Source: Frigidibacter sp.
GTDB taxonomy: Bacteria; Pseudomonadota; Alphaproteobacteria; Rhodobacterales; Rhodobacteraceae
Assembly (NCBI RefSeq): GCF_030695035.1
Contig: NZ_JAUYTT010000001.1
Span: 62,001 to 126,000 of the forward strand
Reading direction: 5' to 3'
Length of the DNA: 64,000 bases
The notes beneath the pieces are model-generated. The model was not told the DNA's origin. It worked only from the letters and a program-made list of their open reading frames with translations, and made no database searches. Shown one piece after another: positions 51,603 to 61,435 of the stretch (its first letter is position 1; the number at the start of each line of letters is the position of its first letter). The translations under genes were made by a program, and so were the position numbers.

Positions 51603-51790
51603 TGGCCCACCTCCGGCTGAACCAGCTCGGGCCGCGGCGCATGGTCATAGGCCTGCATCGGGTTGCCCTGCGAGACCTTGACGATGGTCAGCCCGAAGAC
51701 CAGCGCCACGAAGGCCGCCAGCACCAGCCCAAGGCCGAGGTTGCGCCCGAAGCGGCGGGTATGAAGCTCGTGATCGCGTCCGAATGCCAT
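51599..51790 (-). CDS. Small single-pass membrane protein of the cytochrome oxidase operon
   Basis: This 63-residue protein has a basic start ([17 protein letters not shown]), one membrane helix ([22 protein letters not shown]) and a short polar tail. The ATG at 51790 lies four bases after the ctaB stop, and its stop overlaps ctaG (ATGA). A short ORF in this position is usual in Rhodobacterales cox operons; it may assist oxidase assembly, but its function is not established. Confidence 0.82.
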   Translation of the reverse strand: MAFGRDHELHTRRFGRNLGLGLVLAAFVALVFGLTIVKVSQGNPMQAYDHAPRPELVQPEVGQ

Positions 51791-51794
51791 GATG

Positions 51795-52727
51795 TTACCA
51801 GCCTCCCAGCCCGTAGGGGCGCAGCGCGGCTTCCGCCAGCAGGGCCCCGAAATGCAGGAACAGATAGGCCAGCGAGAAGCGGAAGAAAGCCTTTTCCACC
51901 GCATAGCCATCGGCAATCGCCGTCTCTTCGCTGCGCGCGCGGATGCGCCAGGCACCGCGGATGAAGCCCGCGTTCAGCACCAACGCCACCGCCATATAGA
52001 TCGGCCCGCCAATGGACGTGAAGCCAAGGCCCAGCCCAACCGGCGCCAGCGCCAGCGTATAAGCCAGGATGTGATTGCGCGTCACCTTGCGGCCGTGGGT
52101 CACGGTCAGCATCGGCACGCCAGCATTCGCGTAGTCTTCCTTCATGAACAGCGCCAGCGCCCAGAAGTGGGGCGGCGTCCACATGAAGATCAGCGCAAAC
52201 ATCAGCACCGATTCCGCAGAAACCCCGCCCGTGGCGACGGCCCAGCCGATCATCGGCGGGAAGGCCCCCGCCGCACCCCCGATCACGATGTTCTGCGGGG
52301 TCGAGCGCTTCAGCCACATCGTATAGACGACAGCATAGAAGAAGATCGTGAAGGCCAGGAACGCGGCCGCGAACCAGTTCGCCGCCAGCCCCAGCATCAC
52401 GACCGAAATCCCCGACAGCACGAGGCCAAGGCCAAGCGCATCCCCGGCGGCGATCTTGCCAGCGGGCACCGGGCGCCCGCGGGTGCGGTTCATCACCCGG
52501 TCGATATCGGCATCATACCACATGTTCAGCGCGCCAGAGGCGCCGCCCCCCAAGGCGATGAACAGGATCGAGGTGAAAGCGACCAGCGGATGCACCTGCA
52601 CCGGCGCCACCAGCAGCCCGACCAGCGCCGTGAACACGACAAGCGACATGACGCGCGGCTTCAGCAGCGCGACATAGTCGCCGAACTGGGCTTCGGGGCT
52701 CTGGTCGAGGGCGGTCAGGTCGGTCAT
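51795..52727 (-). CDS. ctaB: Protoheme IX farnesyltransferase (heme o synthase)
   Basis: This 310-residue UbiA-fold prenyltransferase has about nine helices. It adds a farnesyl group to heme b, the first step to heme a. The two Asp-rich motifs are seen: [21 protein letters not shown] and the later [10 protein letters not shown] region after [13 protein letters not shown]. It lies between ctaC and the small gene, 62 bases after ctaC. Confidence 0.95.
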   Translation of the reverse strand: MTDLTALDQSPEAQFGDYVALLKPRVMSLVVFTALVGLLVAPVQVHPLVAFTSILFIALGGGASGALNMWYDADIDRVMNRTRGRPVPAGKIAAGDALGLGLVLSGISVVMLGLAANWFAAAFLAFTIFFYAVVYTMWLKRSTPQNIVIGGAAGAFPPMIGWAVATGGVSAESVLMFALIFMWTPPHFWALALFMKEDYANAGVPMLTVTHGRKVTRNHILAYTLALAPVGLGLGFTSIGGPIYMAVALVLNAGFIRGAWRIRARSEETAIADGYAVEKAFFRFSLAYLFLHFGALLAEAALRPYGLGGW

Positions 52728-52788
52728 GCTAGTCCTCCGGGTGGGGCGGGCGCCGCGGCGCCCTGCCCTGCCTTCTGCGCGGTGTGGC

Positions 52789-53655
52789 TCAGTCGGCCGA
52801 AGCCACCGTCAGCGGCGCCGGGATCCCGGCAAACAGCTCACGTGCGCGGCCGAGCCAGGCGGCATATTCCGCATCGCTGACCACCTTCACCGTGATGGGC
52901 ATGTAAGCATGGTCCTTGCCGCAGAGTTCCGAGCACTGGCCGAAATAGATGCCCTCACGCTCTGCCTTGAACCACAGTTCCGCCACACGGCCCGGCACGG
53001 CGTCTTGCTTCACCGCAAAGGCCGGCACCGTCCACGAATGGATCACGTCGGCGCCGGTCACCTGCACCACGATGGTCTTGTTCACCGGAACGACCATCGC
53101 ATTGTCCACGGCCAGCAGATACTCGTCCTCGGCATAGCCGTATTCGGCAAGCTCGTCCTTCGCCAGCATCAGGCTGTCGAAGGCCAGTTCCTCATCGGGA
53201 TATTCATAGCCCCAGTACCACTGGAACCCGGTCGCCTTGATGGTGATGTCGGCGGTCGGGATCTCCTGCTGCTTGAACAGGATCGGCAGCGAGAACGACC
53301 CGATCACCACCAGAATCAGCACCGGAACCAGCGTCCAGCCGATCTCCAGCGGGGTGTTGTGGGTGAATTTCGCCGGGGTCGGGTTCACCCGCTGGTTGAA
53401 CCGGAAGATGGCGATCAGCAGCAGCGCCACCACGAAGATCGTGATCGCGGTGATGATATACAGCAGCATCCCGTCCAGCCATTGCTGGTCGCGCGCCAGT
53501 TCGGTCGCTGCGGGCTGGAAGCCCATCGCGCCCTCATGGGCCTTGCCCACGGTCTCAAGCCCGGTGATCCCGTCCTGCGCCATCGCCATGCCGGCGACGA
53601 AAACCGAGGAAAGGACGGCCCCAGGGCCCATCAGCTTCGTTGCAAAACGCATCAT
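52789..53655 (-). CDS. ctaC: Cytochrome c oxidase (aa3) subunit II
   Basis: This 288-residue protein has a signal peptide (ending AGMAMA), two membrane helices (about 60-130), and a periplasmic CuA domain. The CuA ligands are in VIHSWTVP and [15 protein letters not shown]. The aromatic loop [14 protein letters not shown] carries electrons from cytochrome c. The start is MM at 53655/53652. It is the first gene of the oxidase operon. Subunit I (ctaD) is not in the window, as in other Rhodobacterales. Confidence 0.95.
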   Translation of the reverse strand: MMRFATKLMGPGAVLSSVFVAGMAMAQDGITGLETVGKAHEGAMGFQPAATELARDQQWLDGMLLYIITAITIFVVALLLIAIFRFNQRVNPTPAKFTHNTPLEIGWTLVPVLILVVIGSFSLPILFKQQEIPTADITIKATGFQWYWGYEYPDEELAFDSLMLAKDELAEYGYAEDEYLLAVDNAMVVPVNKTIVVQVTGADVIHSWTVPAFAVKQDAVPGRVAELWFKAEREGIYFGQCSELCGKDHAYMPITVKVVSDAEYAAWLGRARELFAGIPAPLTVASAD

Positions 53656-53823
53656 GTGTTCCCGTTCCCAAAGGCGGCTCTCCCTGCCACCCGCGCGCGC
53701 CCTGCCCATTTCGCAAGGCGCGTTGTAAGACGGGATTCTAAAATCATATTGTCCCCAAGGCGACAAGCGAAACCGTGCGACAGGGTGACGCTTTTGATCC
53801 AGATCATGGACGAGGAAATACAC

Positions 53824-55245
53824 ATGCAGGCGCAGCAATTCTCCCCCTTCGACACCCATCTGGACAAGGAACAGGCGCTGGTGGTCCTGCGTGCGGCAAC
53901 CCTGGGCGCCGAGGATGGCGAGCTGTTTCTTGAGCGCACAAGGTCTGAATCCCTGGTCTTCGATGACGGGCGCGTGCGCAGCGCCAGCTATGACGCCAGC
54001 GAAGGATTCGGCCTGCGCGCGGTGCTGGGTGAGGTCGCAGGCTACGCCCATTCCACCGAAATATCCGAACCCGCGCTGCGCCGTGCCGCCGAAACCGCCC
54101 GTCTGGCGGTCGGCAATGGCGGCGGCACGCTCGCCCCTGCCCCGGCCGGCACCAACCGCCGACTCTACAGCGATGCCGACCCGATGGCCGATGCGATCTT
54201 CTCGGCCAAGCTTGATACCTTGCGCGAGATCGACGCCTTCGCCCGCGCCCTCGACCCGCGGGTGATGCAGGTCACCGCCTCGGTTTCTGCATCGCATCAG
54301 GAGGTGACGATCCTGCGCCCCGAGGGCGGCATCGTCTCCGACATCCGGCCGATGGCGCGTCTGAATGTCGCAGTCATCGTCGAGCAGTCCGGCCGCCGCG
54401 AATCCGGCAGCGCCGGCGGCGGCGGCAGATTCGGCCTCGGCGGCCTCTTGCAGCGCGGCCATTGGGAATCGGTCGCGCGGGAGGCGCTGCGCATCGCGCT
54501 GGTCAATCTCGATGCCGAACCCGCCCCCGCCGGTATGATGGACGTGGCACTTGGCCCGGGCTGGCCCGGCATCTTGCTGCATGAAGCTATCGGCCACGGG
54601 CTGGAGGGGGACTTCAACCGCAAGAAATCCTCGGCCTTCGCCGGGCTGATGGGCCAGCGTATCGCCGCGCCGGGGGTGACGGTGCTCGATGACGGCACCC
54701 TGCCAGACCGCCGCGGCTCGATCAGCGTCGATGATGAAGGCACGCCCTCGGCCCGCAATGTGCTGATCGAGGATGGCATCCTCGTCGGCTTCATGCAGGA
54801 CCGACAGAATGCCCGGCTGATGGGCGTCGCCCCCACCGGCAATGGCCGCCGCGAAAGCCACGCCCATGCACCGATGCCGCGGATGACCAACACCTACATG
54901 CTGGGCGGCGAGACCCGCCCCGAGGATGTGGTGGCCGAGGTCAAGGACGGCATCTGGGCCGTCGGCTTTGGCGGCGGGCAGGTCGACATCACCAGCGGCA
55001 AGTTCGTGTTCTCCTGCACCGAGGCTTACCGGGTCAGGAACGGCGTCGTCGGCAACCCGGTGAAGGGCGCCACCCTGATCGGCGATGGCGCCACCGCGCT
55101 CCGCCAGATCCGCGCCATAGGCAATGACATGGCGCTGGATCCCGGCATGGGCAATTGCGGCAAGGCCGGCCAATGGGTGCCGGTCGGCGTCGGCCAGCCG
55201 ACGCTGTTGATCGGCGGGCTGACGGTGGGGGGATCTGCGGCGTAG
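53824..55245 (+). CDS. tldD: TldD family metalloprotease
   Basis: This 473-residue protein has the TldD zinc motif [11 protein letters not shown] (HExxxH) at about residue 256, with later marks [31 protein letters not shown] and [22 protein letters not shown]. With TldE/PmbA it degrades or matures small peptides. GAGGAA seven bases before the ATG at 53824 favours this start over an ATG at 53806. It is divergent from ctaC. TldE is not in the window. Confidence 0.93.
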   Translation: MQAQQFSPFDTHLDKEQALVVLRAATLGAEDGELFLERTRSESLVFDDGRVRSASYDASEGFGLRAVLGEVAGYAHSTEISEPALRRAAETARLAVGNGGGTLAPAPAGTNRRLYSDADPMADAIFSAKLDTLREIDAFARALDPRVMQVTASVSASHQEVTILRPEGGIVSDIRPMARLNVAVIVEQSGRRESGSAGGGGRFGLGGLLQRGHWESVAREALRIALVNLDAEPAPAGMMDVALGPGWPGILLHEAIGHGLEGDFNRKKSSAFAGLMGQRIAAPGVTVLDDGTLPDRRGSISVDDEGTPSARNVLIEDGILVGFMQDRQNARLMGVAPTGNGRRESHAHAPMPRMTNTYMLGGETRPEDVVAEVKDGIWAVGFGGGQVDITSGKFVFSCTEAYRVRNGVVGNPVKGATLIGDGATALRQIRAIGNDMALDPGMGNCGKAGQWVPVGVGQPTLLIGGLTVGGSAA

Positions 55246-55578
55246 GGGGGCCATACCCCCTGCCTTGGCGAAGGCCATCGCCTTCGCCACACCGTGGCTT
55301 CGCAATTTGCACCGGACGGGCCCCCAAAGGGCCCGGCCAGCGCCCGCCCCGCCCCCGGCGGGCGCTTCTCGCCCGCCAGGTCGGGCGCTGTCCTCAGCCG
55401 GTTTCGTGCTGCCAGCGGCTCCGGGAGCATCCGTCCCGCACGGGCGGGGTCGAGGCAGTGCCTCGCCTGTTCCCGCCCGAACCAAGCATCCCACACCCCC
55501 AAAACGAATCATTCATCGTAAACCGCTTGTTAACCTTACGTCCGCTATACCGGGCTTGCGAATGAGGCGGGGCGGCGA
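55246..55578. other. Intergenic region between tldD and dprA
   Basis: The 333 bases after the tldD stop contain a hairpin at 55267-55288 (GGCGAAGGC, loop CATC, GCCTTCGCC) that may end tldD transcription, though no T run follows. The rest is GC-rich with a more AT-rich stretch before dprA (55490-55560) that probably carries its promoter. I see no gene in it. Confidence 0.5.
55267..55288 (+). terminator. Hairpin downstream of tldD
   Basis: GGCGAAGGC and GCCTTCGCC form a perfect 9-bp stem with a CATC loop, 21 bases after the stop codon. It lacks a T tract. Confidence 0.4.
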
Positions 55579-56754
55579 ATGGACAACGGTTTGTTTTCTC
55601 TTCCCACCCCCTTCACCCCACCCACCACGGAAGAAGATGAACTCGTCTGGCTCCGTCTCATTCGTTCCCGCAAGGTCGGCCCCATCACCTTCTGGCGGCT
55701 GCTCGGCGAATATGGCTCTGCCATCGCCGCCCTTGAGGCGCTCCCCGAAGTTGCCCGCGCCGCCGGCGTCACCGATTACTCCGCCTGCCCCGAAGGTGTC
55801 GCCCGCGCCGAAATGGCCGCCGCCCGCAAGGCCGGCGCCAGGCTGATCTGCAAGGGCCAGCCCGCCTACCCCGCCCGCCTTGCCGAACTCGCCGATGCCC
55901 CGCCGCTGATGTGGGCGCTCGGCAACCTCTCCCTCGCCGCCCGCCCGATGGTCGCCCTTGTCGGCGCCCGCAACGCCTCCTCCCTCGGCCTGCGCATGGC
56001 CCGGCGCCTGTCCGAAGGCCTCACCCGCGCCGGCTTCACCGTCGTCTCCGGCCTCGCCCGCGGCATCGACGCCGCGGCGCATGAGGCGGCTTTGGAGGGC
56101 GGAACCATCGCCGTGCAGGCCGGCGGCGTCGATGTGATCTACCCCAGCGAAAACACCAAACTCGCCACCGAGATTGCAAATCGCGGGCTGCGCCTGTCGG
56201 AACAGCCGATGGGCCTCGACCCGCAGGCACGGCACTTCCCACAGCGCAACCGCATCGTCTCGGGCCTGTCCGAGGCTGTGATCGTGGTCGAGGCGGCGAT
56301 GCGCTCCGGCAGCCTCATCACCGCCCGCGAGGCGCTGGACCAGGGCCGCGAGGTGTTGGCTGTCCCCGGCCACCCCGTCGACGCCCGCGCGGGGGGCTGC
56401 AACGCGCTGATCCGTGACGGCGCGGTGCTGGTGCGCAACGTGGAGGACGTGATCGAGGCGCTGGCCGCCCGCGGCGTGCCGATCGCGGCGCCCCCGGCCC
56501 TGCACGAACCGCCGGCTCCCGAACCGCGCCCCCGGCCCAAGTCACCGCCCCCCGGCCAGACCCGAACCCTCGCGGAAACCGCCGCGCTCCACAGCCAGAT
56601 CCTCGACCGGCTCGGCCCAAGCCCGCTGGCCGAAGATCAGCTGATCCGTGACCTCGCGATCCCCGCCGCCGCCGTCGCCCCCGAACTGCTGACGCTGGAG
56701 CTCGAAGGCCGCATCGCCCGCGCCCCCGGCGGCCTGCTGGCGCGGCTGAACTGA
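55579..56754 (+). CDS. dprA: DNA-processing protein DprA
   Basis: This 391-residue protein has a Rossmann-like DNA-binding core: VALVGARNASSLGLRMARRL, VVSGLARGIDAAAH, PSEN, FPQRNRIVSGLS, VVVEAAMRSGSLITA and AVPGHP. A C-terminal winged-helix domain (about 325-391, LAETAALHSQILDRLG) is joined by a Pro-rich linker. DprA loads RecA on incoming single-stranded DNA in transformation. It is placed just upstream of topA, as often seen. Confidence 0.93.
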   Translation: MDNGLFSLPTPFTPPTTEEDELVWLRLIRSRKVGPITFWRLLGEYGSAIAALEALPEVARAAGVTDYSACPEGVARAEMAAARKAGARLICKGQPAYPARLAELADAPPLMWALGNLSLAARPMVALVGARNASSLGLRMARRLSEGLTRAGFTVVSGLARGIDAAAHEAALEGGTIAVQAGGVDVIYPSENTKLATEIANRGLRLSEQPMGLDPQARHFPQRNRIVSGLSEAVIVVEAAMRSGSLITAREALDQGREVLAVPGHPVDARAGGCNALIRDGAVLVRNVEDVIEALAARGVPIAAPPALHEPPAPEPRPRPKSPPPGQTRTLAETAALHSQILDRLGPSPLAEDQLIRDLAIPAAAVAPELLTLELEGRIARAPGGLLARLN

Positions 56755-56774
56755 CCGGCCCTGCGCCGCGATAT

Positions 56775-56823
56775 GCAAATCGTATGCATGGTTTCCGCAT
56801 GGGTTCCGCATGGTTTCCACATG
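56775..56823 (+). repeat. 11-bp repeat array, copy 1 (between dprA and topA)
   Basis: GCAAATCGTATGCATG is followed by three 11-base units GTTTCCGCATG, GGTTCCGCATG and GTTTCCACATG. The CATG ends recur every 11 bases. The first 12 bases recur exactly 102 bases downstream. Confidence 0.7.
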
Positions 56824-56876
56824 CGCCGCCGCGGCCCCCGCTCATCGGCAGCCCCGCCCCGCGCCCGGACCATGTG

Positions 56877-56925
56877 GCAAATCGTATGTATGACATCTGT
56901 ATGGGTTCTGTATGCGGTCCATATG
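56877..56925 (+). repeat. 11-bp repeat array, copy 2 (upstream of topA)
   Basis: GCAAATCGTATGTATG is followed by ACATCTGTATG, GGTTCTGTATG and CGGTCCATATG, again with an ATG step every 11 bases. It matches copy 1 at offset 102, differing largely by C-to-T changes. It ends 109 bases before the topA start. Confidence 0.7.
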
Positions 56926-57034
56926 CCGCGCGGCAGGCGACATTGACATTCCCTATCCCCAGCCCCCATGTTCCGCGGCCAAAGCGCAAGGCCCGCCCGG
57001 TGACGGTCCGCAGCGCACAGGTGAAGAGGATCTC

Positions 57035-59734
57035 ATGGCCGTTGTCGTAGTCGAATCCCCCGCTAAGGCCAAGACGATCAACAAATATCTTGGACCGGAC
57101 TATACGGTGCTGGCCTCCTTCGGCCATGTCCGCGACCTGCCCCCCAAGGACGGCTCGGTCGATACCGACAACGGCTTCGAGATGCTGTGGGAGATCGCCG
57201 CCGACAGCAAGAAACACATCCGCGCGATCACCGAAGCCCTGAAAACCGACGACACCCTGATCCTCGCCACCGACCCTGATCGGGAGGGCGAGGCGATTTC
57301 CTGGCACCTGCAAGAGGCCCTCGCCTCAAGCATCAAAAAGGGAAAAACCGTTCGCAGGGTTACATTTAACGCCATCACCAAGGCTGCGGTGACCGAGGCG
57401 ATGGCCAACCCCCGCGAAGTCGACATGGAGCTGGTGCAGGCCTACCTCGCCCGCCGCGCCCTCGACTATCTCGTCGGCTTCAACCTCTCGCCGGTCCTCT
57501 GGCGCAAGCTGCCCGGCGCCAAATCCGCCGGCCGCGTGCAATCGGTCTGCCTGCGCCTGATCGTCGAGCGCGAGATGGAGATCGAGGCCTTCCGTGCCCG
57601 CGAATACTGGACGGTCACCGCCACGCTCCAGACCCCCCGCGGGCAAGAGTTCGAGGCGAAACTGACGGTTCTGGGCGGCAAGAAGCTCGACAAGTTCGAC
57701 ATCCCGACCACCGAAGCCGCCGAAATCGCTGTTCAAGCCGTCACCTCGCGCGACCTGACGGTGAAGGCGGTCGAATCCAAACCCGCCACCCGCAACCCCT
57801 ACCCGCCCTTCATGACCTCGACCCTGCAGCAGGAAGCCAGCCGCAAGTTCGGCATGGGCGCCAAGGCCTGCATGTCGGCGGCGCAGCGGCTCTATGAGGC
57901 GGGCTACATCACCTATATGCGGACCGACGGCATCGACATGGCGCCCGAAGCGGTGATGGCCGCGCGGGCCGAGATCAAGGACCGCTTCGGCCCGACCTAC
58001 GTGCCGGACAGCCCGCGCATGTATAAAAACAAGGCCAAGAACGCGCAGGAAGCGCATGAATGCATCCGCCCGACCGAGATGAGCCTGTCCCCCGACAAGC
58101 TTAAGGCGACAGAGACCGACCAGAAGCGCATCTATGACCTGATCTGGAAGCGCACCCTTGCCAGCCAGATGGCCGCCGCCCGGATGGAACGCACGACCGT
58201 GGACCTTGTGAGCCGCGATGCGCAGGTCGAACTGCGCGCCACCGGCCAGGTGATGATGTTCGACGGCTTCCTCAAGATCTATGACGAGGGCCGGGACGAG
58301 GATGACGGCGAAGACAGCGCCCGCCTGCCGCAGATCATGCAGGGCGAGGCCGTCGACAAGCGCGCCATCGCGCCCGAGCAGCACTTCACCCAGCCGCCGC
58401 CCCGCTATACCGAGGCGACGCTGGTCAAGCGCATGGAAGAGCTCGGCATCGGCCGCCCCTCGACCTATGCCAGCATCGTCACCACGATCCAGGACCGCGA
58501 ATATGTCCGCAAGGACAAGAACCGCCTGATCCCCGAGGATAAGGGCCGGCTGGTGACGGCCTTCCTGACCAACTTCTTCCGCCGCTATGTGGAGTATGAC
58601 TTCACCGCCGATCTGGAAGGCGAGCTCGACGACATCACCAATGGCAGCCGCGACTACAAGGACGTGCTCGCCCGGTTCTGGCGCGACTTCTCGGCCGCCA
58701 TCGCCGAAACCGCCGATCTGCGCATCACCGAGGTGCTGGAGCGGATCGACGACTTCCTCGCCCCGCACCTCTACCCGGCGCGCGAGGATGGCACCGATCC
58801 GCGGGTCTGCCCAACCTGCGGCAAAGGGCGGCTGAACCTGAAGACGGCACGGTCCGGCGGGGCGTTCATCGGCTGCTCCAACTACCCCGATTGCCGCTAC
58901 ACCCGCCCCATCTCGCAGCCCGGCGGTGAGGAGGGCATGAACCTCAGCGGCGATGGCAAGCTTCTGGGGCATGACGAGGCCGGCCTGCCGATCAGCCTGC
59001 GCGCGGGGCGCTTTGGGCCTTACGTGCAGCGGGGCGAGGCCACGGCCGAGGCGCCCAAGCCGCCGCGGTCGAGCCTGCCCAAGGGCTGGTCGCCCGAAAG
59101 CATCGACCTGCCCCGCGCCATCTTGCTCTTGGACCTGCCGCGGCTGATCGGCACCCATCCCGAGGACGGCGCCCCGGTCGAGGCCGGGATCGGCCGCTTT
59201 GGCCCCTATGTGAAGCACAACTCCACCTATGCGAACCTGCCCGAGGTCGATGAGGTGTTCATCATCGGCATGAACCGGGCGGTCGAGGTTCTGGCGCAGA
59301 AATTCTCGCGCGGCGCCGGGCGCGGGGCTGCGGCGGCACCGCTGCGCGAGTTGGGGGAACATCCCTCGGGCGGGCCGTTGCAGGTGATGCCGGGCCGCTA
59401 TGGGCCCTACATCAAATGGGGCAAGGTCAACGCCACCCTGCCCAAGGAGATGGAACCGGAGAGCATCACCTTCGACGAGGCGCTGGAACTGGTCGCTGCC
59501 AAGGCGTCGAAGGGCGGCAAGGGCAAGACTACCAAGGCCAAGGCGCCTGCAAAGAAGCCCGCCGCCAAGAAGGCGCCCGCCAAGGCGAAGGCCGCAGCGG
59601 CGGACGGCGATGCGGCCACCAAGGCCCCCGCCAAGCCGAAGGCTGCTGCCAAGCCCAAGGCCGCGGCCAAACCCAAAGCTGCCGCGAAACCGAAGGCTCC
59701 AGCCAAGCCTAAGCCGGCTGCCACCGAGGACTGA
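57035..59734 (+). CDS. topA: DNA topoisomerase I
   Basis: This 899-residue type IA topoisomerase relaxes negative supercoils. The Toprim domain opens with VVVESPAKAKTI and has LATDPDREGEAISWHL. The catalytic Tyr is in YITYMRTDG (about residue 290-300). One four-Cys zinc finger (CPTCGKG...CSNYPDC, near 590-620) is followed by C-terminal repeat domains with RFGPYV-type strands. The last 70 residues are a Lys/Ala/Pro-rich tail with hexapeptide repeats. GAAGAGGA before the ATG at 57035 fixes the start. Confidence 0.95.
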   Translation: MAVVVVESPAKAKTINKYLGPDYTVLASFGHVRDLPPKDGSVDTDNGFEMLWEIAADSKKHIRAITEALKTDDTLILATDPDREGEAISWHLQEALASSIKKGKTVRRVTFNAITKAAVTEAMANPREVDMELVQAYLARRALDYLVGFNLSPVLWRKLPGAKSAGRVQSVCLRLIVEREMEIEAFRAREYWTVTATLQTPRGQEFEAKLTVLGGKKLDKFDIPTTEAAEIAVQAVTSRDLTVKAVESKPATRNPYPPFMTSTLQQEASRKFGMGAKACMSAAQRLYEAGYITYMRTDGIDMAPEAVMAARAEIKDRFGPTYVPDSPRMYKNKAKNAQEAHECIRPTEMSLSPDKLKATETDQKRIYDLIWKRTLASQMAAARMERTTVDLVSRDAQVELRATGQVMMFDGFLKIYDEGRDEDDGEDSARLPQIMQGEAVDKRAIAPEQHFTQPPPRYTEATLVKRMEELGIGRPSTYASIVTTIQDREYVRKDKNRLIPEDKGRLVTAFLTNFFRRYVEYDFTADLEGELDDITNGSRDYKDVLARFWRDFSAAIAETADLRITEVLERIDDFLAPHLYPAREDGTDPRVCPTCGKGRLNLKTARSGGAFIGCSNYPDCRYTRPISQPGGEEGMNLSGDGKLLGHDEAGLPISLRAGRFGPYVQRGEATAEAPKPPRSSLPKGWSPESIDLPRAILLLDLPRLIGTHPEDGAPVEAGIGRFGPYVKHNSTYANLPEVDEVFIIGMNRAVEVLAQKFSRGAGRGAAAAPLRELGEHPSGGPLQVMPGRYGPYIKWGKVNATLPKEMEPESITFDEALELVAAKASKGGKGKTTKAKAPAKKPAAKKAPAKAKAAAADGDAATKAPAKPKAAAKPKAAAKPKAAAKPKAPAKPKPAATED
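59630..59719 (+). repeat. 18-bp repeats encoding A-K-P-K-A-A in the TopA tail
   Basis: Five consecutive six-codon units encode AKPKAA (x3), AKPKAP and AKPKPA, a histone-H1-like basic tail that probably holds DNA. Confidence 0.75.
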
Positions 59735-59738
59735 CCCC

Positions 59739-59769
59739 ATCGCCGCCGCCCTTGCTGCGCGGCGGCGAT
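59739..59769 (+). terminator. Hairpin after topA
   Basis: ATCGCCGCCGC and GCGGCGGCGAT form a perfect 11-bp stem with a 9-base loop, 4 bases after the topA stop. The T tract is poor, so this is a moderate candidate. Confidence 0.5.
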
Positions 59770-59827
59770 TGACACGTGCAGACCGGCTTGCCACAAGTTT
59801 GCCAATGTAGTGCGGGGAGGATCACGG

Positions 59828-60532
59828 ATGAAGAAGGTCTATGCCAATGCGGCAGAGGCGCTGGACGGCTTGCTGTTCGACGGCATGTTCATCGCTGCGG
59901 GGGGCTTCGGCCTCTGCGGCATTCCCGAGCTGCTGATCGACGCGATCAAGGACGCCGGCACCAAGGACATCACCGTCGCCTCGAACAATTGCGGCGTGGA
60001 TGATTTCGGGCTCGGCATCCTGCTGCAGACCCGGCAGATCAAGAAGATGATCTCTTCCTACGTTGGCGAGAATGCCGAGTTCATGCGGCAATACCTGTCG
60101 GGCGAGCTGGAGCTGGAATTCAACCCGCAAGGCACGCTGGCCGAACGGATGCGCGCCGGCGGCGCCGGCATTCCCGGCTTCTACACCAAGACCGGCGTCG
60201 GCACCGTGATCGCCGAGGGCAAGCCCCACATGGACTTCGACGGCGTGACCTATGTGCTGGAGCGCGGCATCGTCGCCGACCTCTCCATCGTCAAGGCCTG
60301 GAAGGCCGACACCTCGGGCAACCTCGTCTTCCGCAAGACCGCGCGCAACTTCAACCCGCCCGCCGCCACCTGCGGCAAGGTCTGCGTGGTCGAGGTCGAA
60401 GAGATCGTGCCGGTCGGCAGCCTCGACCCCGACACCATCCACCTGCCCGGCATCTATGTGACCCGCATCATCCAGGGCGAGCATGAGAAGCGGATCGAGA
60501 ATCGCACCGTGCGGAACAAGGAGTCTGTCTGA
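59828..60532 (+). CDS. CoA transferase subunit A (3-oxoacid CoA-transferase type)
   Basis: This 234-residue alpha subunit has the [16 protein letters not shown] glycine-rich motif near the start, [17 protein letters not shown], and [29 protein letters not shown]. It pairs with subunit B (overlapping TGATG) to move CoA between succinyl-CoA and acetoacetate or a similar acid. GGGGAGG before the ATG at 59828 supports the start. The family also contains 3-oxoadipate CoA transferases. The acetoacetate type (SCOT) fits best from the pattern, and could serve PHB or ketone use. Confidence 0.9.
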   Translation: MKKVYANAAEALDGLLFDGMFIAAGGFGLCGIPELLIDAIKDAGTKDITVASNNCGVDDFGLGILLQTRQIKKMISSYVGENAEFMRQYLSGELELEFNPQGTLAERMRAGGAGIPGFYTKTGVGTVIAEGKPHMDFDGVTYVLERGIVADLSIVKAWKADTSGNLVFRKTARNFNPPAATCGKVCVVEVEEIVPVGSLDPDTIHLPGIYVTRIIQGEHEKRIENRTVRNKESV

Positions 60533-61158
60533 TGTGGGACCGCAACCAGATCGCTGCCCGCGCGGCGAAAGAGCTGCAGGACGGGATGTATGTGAACCTT
60601 GGCATCGGCATTCCGACGCTGGTGTCGAACTACATCCCCGAGGGCATGACCGTGACCCTGCAATCGGAAAACGGGATGCTGGGCATGGGCCCGTTCCCGA
60701 CCGAGGATGAGGTCGATCCCGACCTGATCAACGCCGGCAAGCAGACCATCACCGAACTGCCGCACTCGGCCTATTTCGACTCTGCGCAAAGCTTTGCGAT
60801 GATCCGCGGCGGCAAGATCGCCATGGCGATCCTCGGCGCGATGGAAGTGTCCGAAAAGGGCGACCTTGCGAACTGGATGATCCCGGGCAAGCTGGTCAAG
60901 GGCATGGGCGGCGCGATGGATCTTGTGGCGGGCGTCGGCCGCGTGGTCGTCGTGATGGATCACACCAGCAAGCATGGCGATTCGAAGGTGCTGAAGGACT
61001 GCACCCTGCCGCTGACCGGCAAGGCTGTGGTGGACCGGATCATCACCAACATGGCGGTGTTCGATGTGGTCGAAGGCGGGCTGAAGCTGCTCGAGATCGC
61101 CGATGGCGTCACCGAAGAGCAGGTGCGCGCTGCAACCGAGGCCACGATCGTTGACTGA
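60532..61158 (+). CDS. CoA transferase subunit B (3-oxoacid CoA-transferase type)
   Basis: This 208-residue beta subunit has the catalytic Glu in [13 protein letters not shown] (about residue 45), a [13 protein letters not shown] loop and the [20 protein letters not shown] motif. The start overlaps the stop of subunit A, ensuring equal synthesis. The stop lies inside the start region of a small acetyltransferase gene. Confidence 0.92.
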   Translation: MWDRNQIAARAAKELQDGMYVNLGIGIPTLVSNYIPEGMTVTLQSENGMLGMGPFPTEDEVDPDLINAGKQTITELPHSAYFDSAQSFAMIRGGKIAMAILGAMEVSEKGDLANWMIPGKLVKGMGGAMDLVAGVGRVVVVMDHTSKHGDSKVLKDCTLPLTGKAVVDRIITNMAVFDVVEGGLKLLEIADGVTEEQVRAATEATIVD

Positions 61159-61435
61159 GATCACGCGCGAGATCGACGGCAGCCGCGGCCGATACGTTAT
61201 ACGCCGCGGCGGCGAAGAGGCAGAGCTGACCTATTCCATCACCACGCCGACGCTGATCATCGCCGATCACACCGGCGTCCCGGACAGCTTTCGCGGCACC
61301 GGCGCGGGCAACGCGCTGGCGCTGCGGCTGGTGACGGATGCGCGGGCAGAGGGGGTCAGGATCGTGCCGCTCTGCCCCTTCGTGAACCGTTGGCGCGCGA
61401 AGCACCCGGACTGGGCCGACGTTTTCCAGGTCTAG
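61151..61435 (+). CDS. Small GNAT-like N-acetyltransferase (YjdJ type)
   Basis: This product of about 94 residues has the pattern of the small GNAT family: [39 protein letters not shown] (acetyl-CoA loop) and the C-terminal [21 protein letters not shown]. It overlaps the CoA transferase stop by 8 bases if it starts at the TTG at 61151. An ATG at 61103 would give 16 more residues inside the CoA transferase gene. The start is uncertain. It also overlaps the stop of the convergent transglycosylase gene by four bases. Confidence 0.78.
   Translation: MTEITREIDGSRGRYVIRRGGEEAELTYSITTPTLIIADHTGVPDSFRGTGAGNALALRLVTDARAEGVRIVPLCPFVNRWRAKHPDWADVFQV

Noticed and set aside
53656-55512. A 619-codon upstream extension of the ctaC frame
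   Set aside because: It runs antisense to tldD and lacks family similarity. The signal peptide of subunit II begins at 53655.
57326-59794. An 822-codon minus-strand open frame opposite topA
   Set aside because: Shadow of topA; no recognisable domain.
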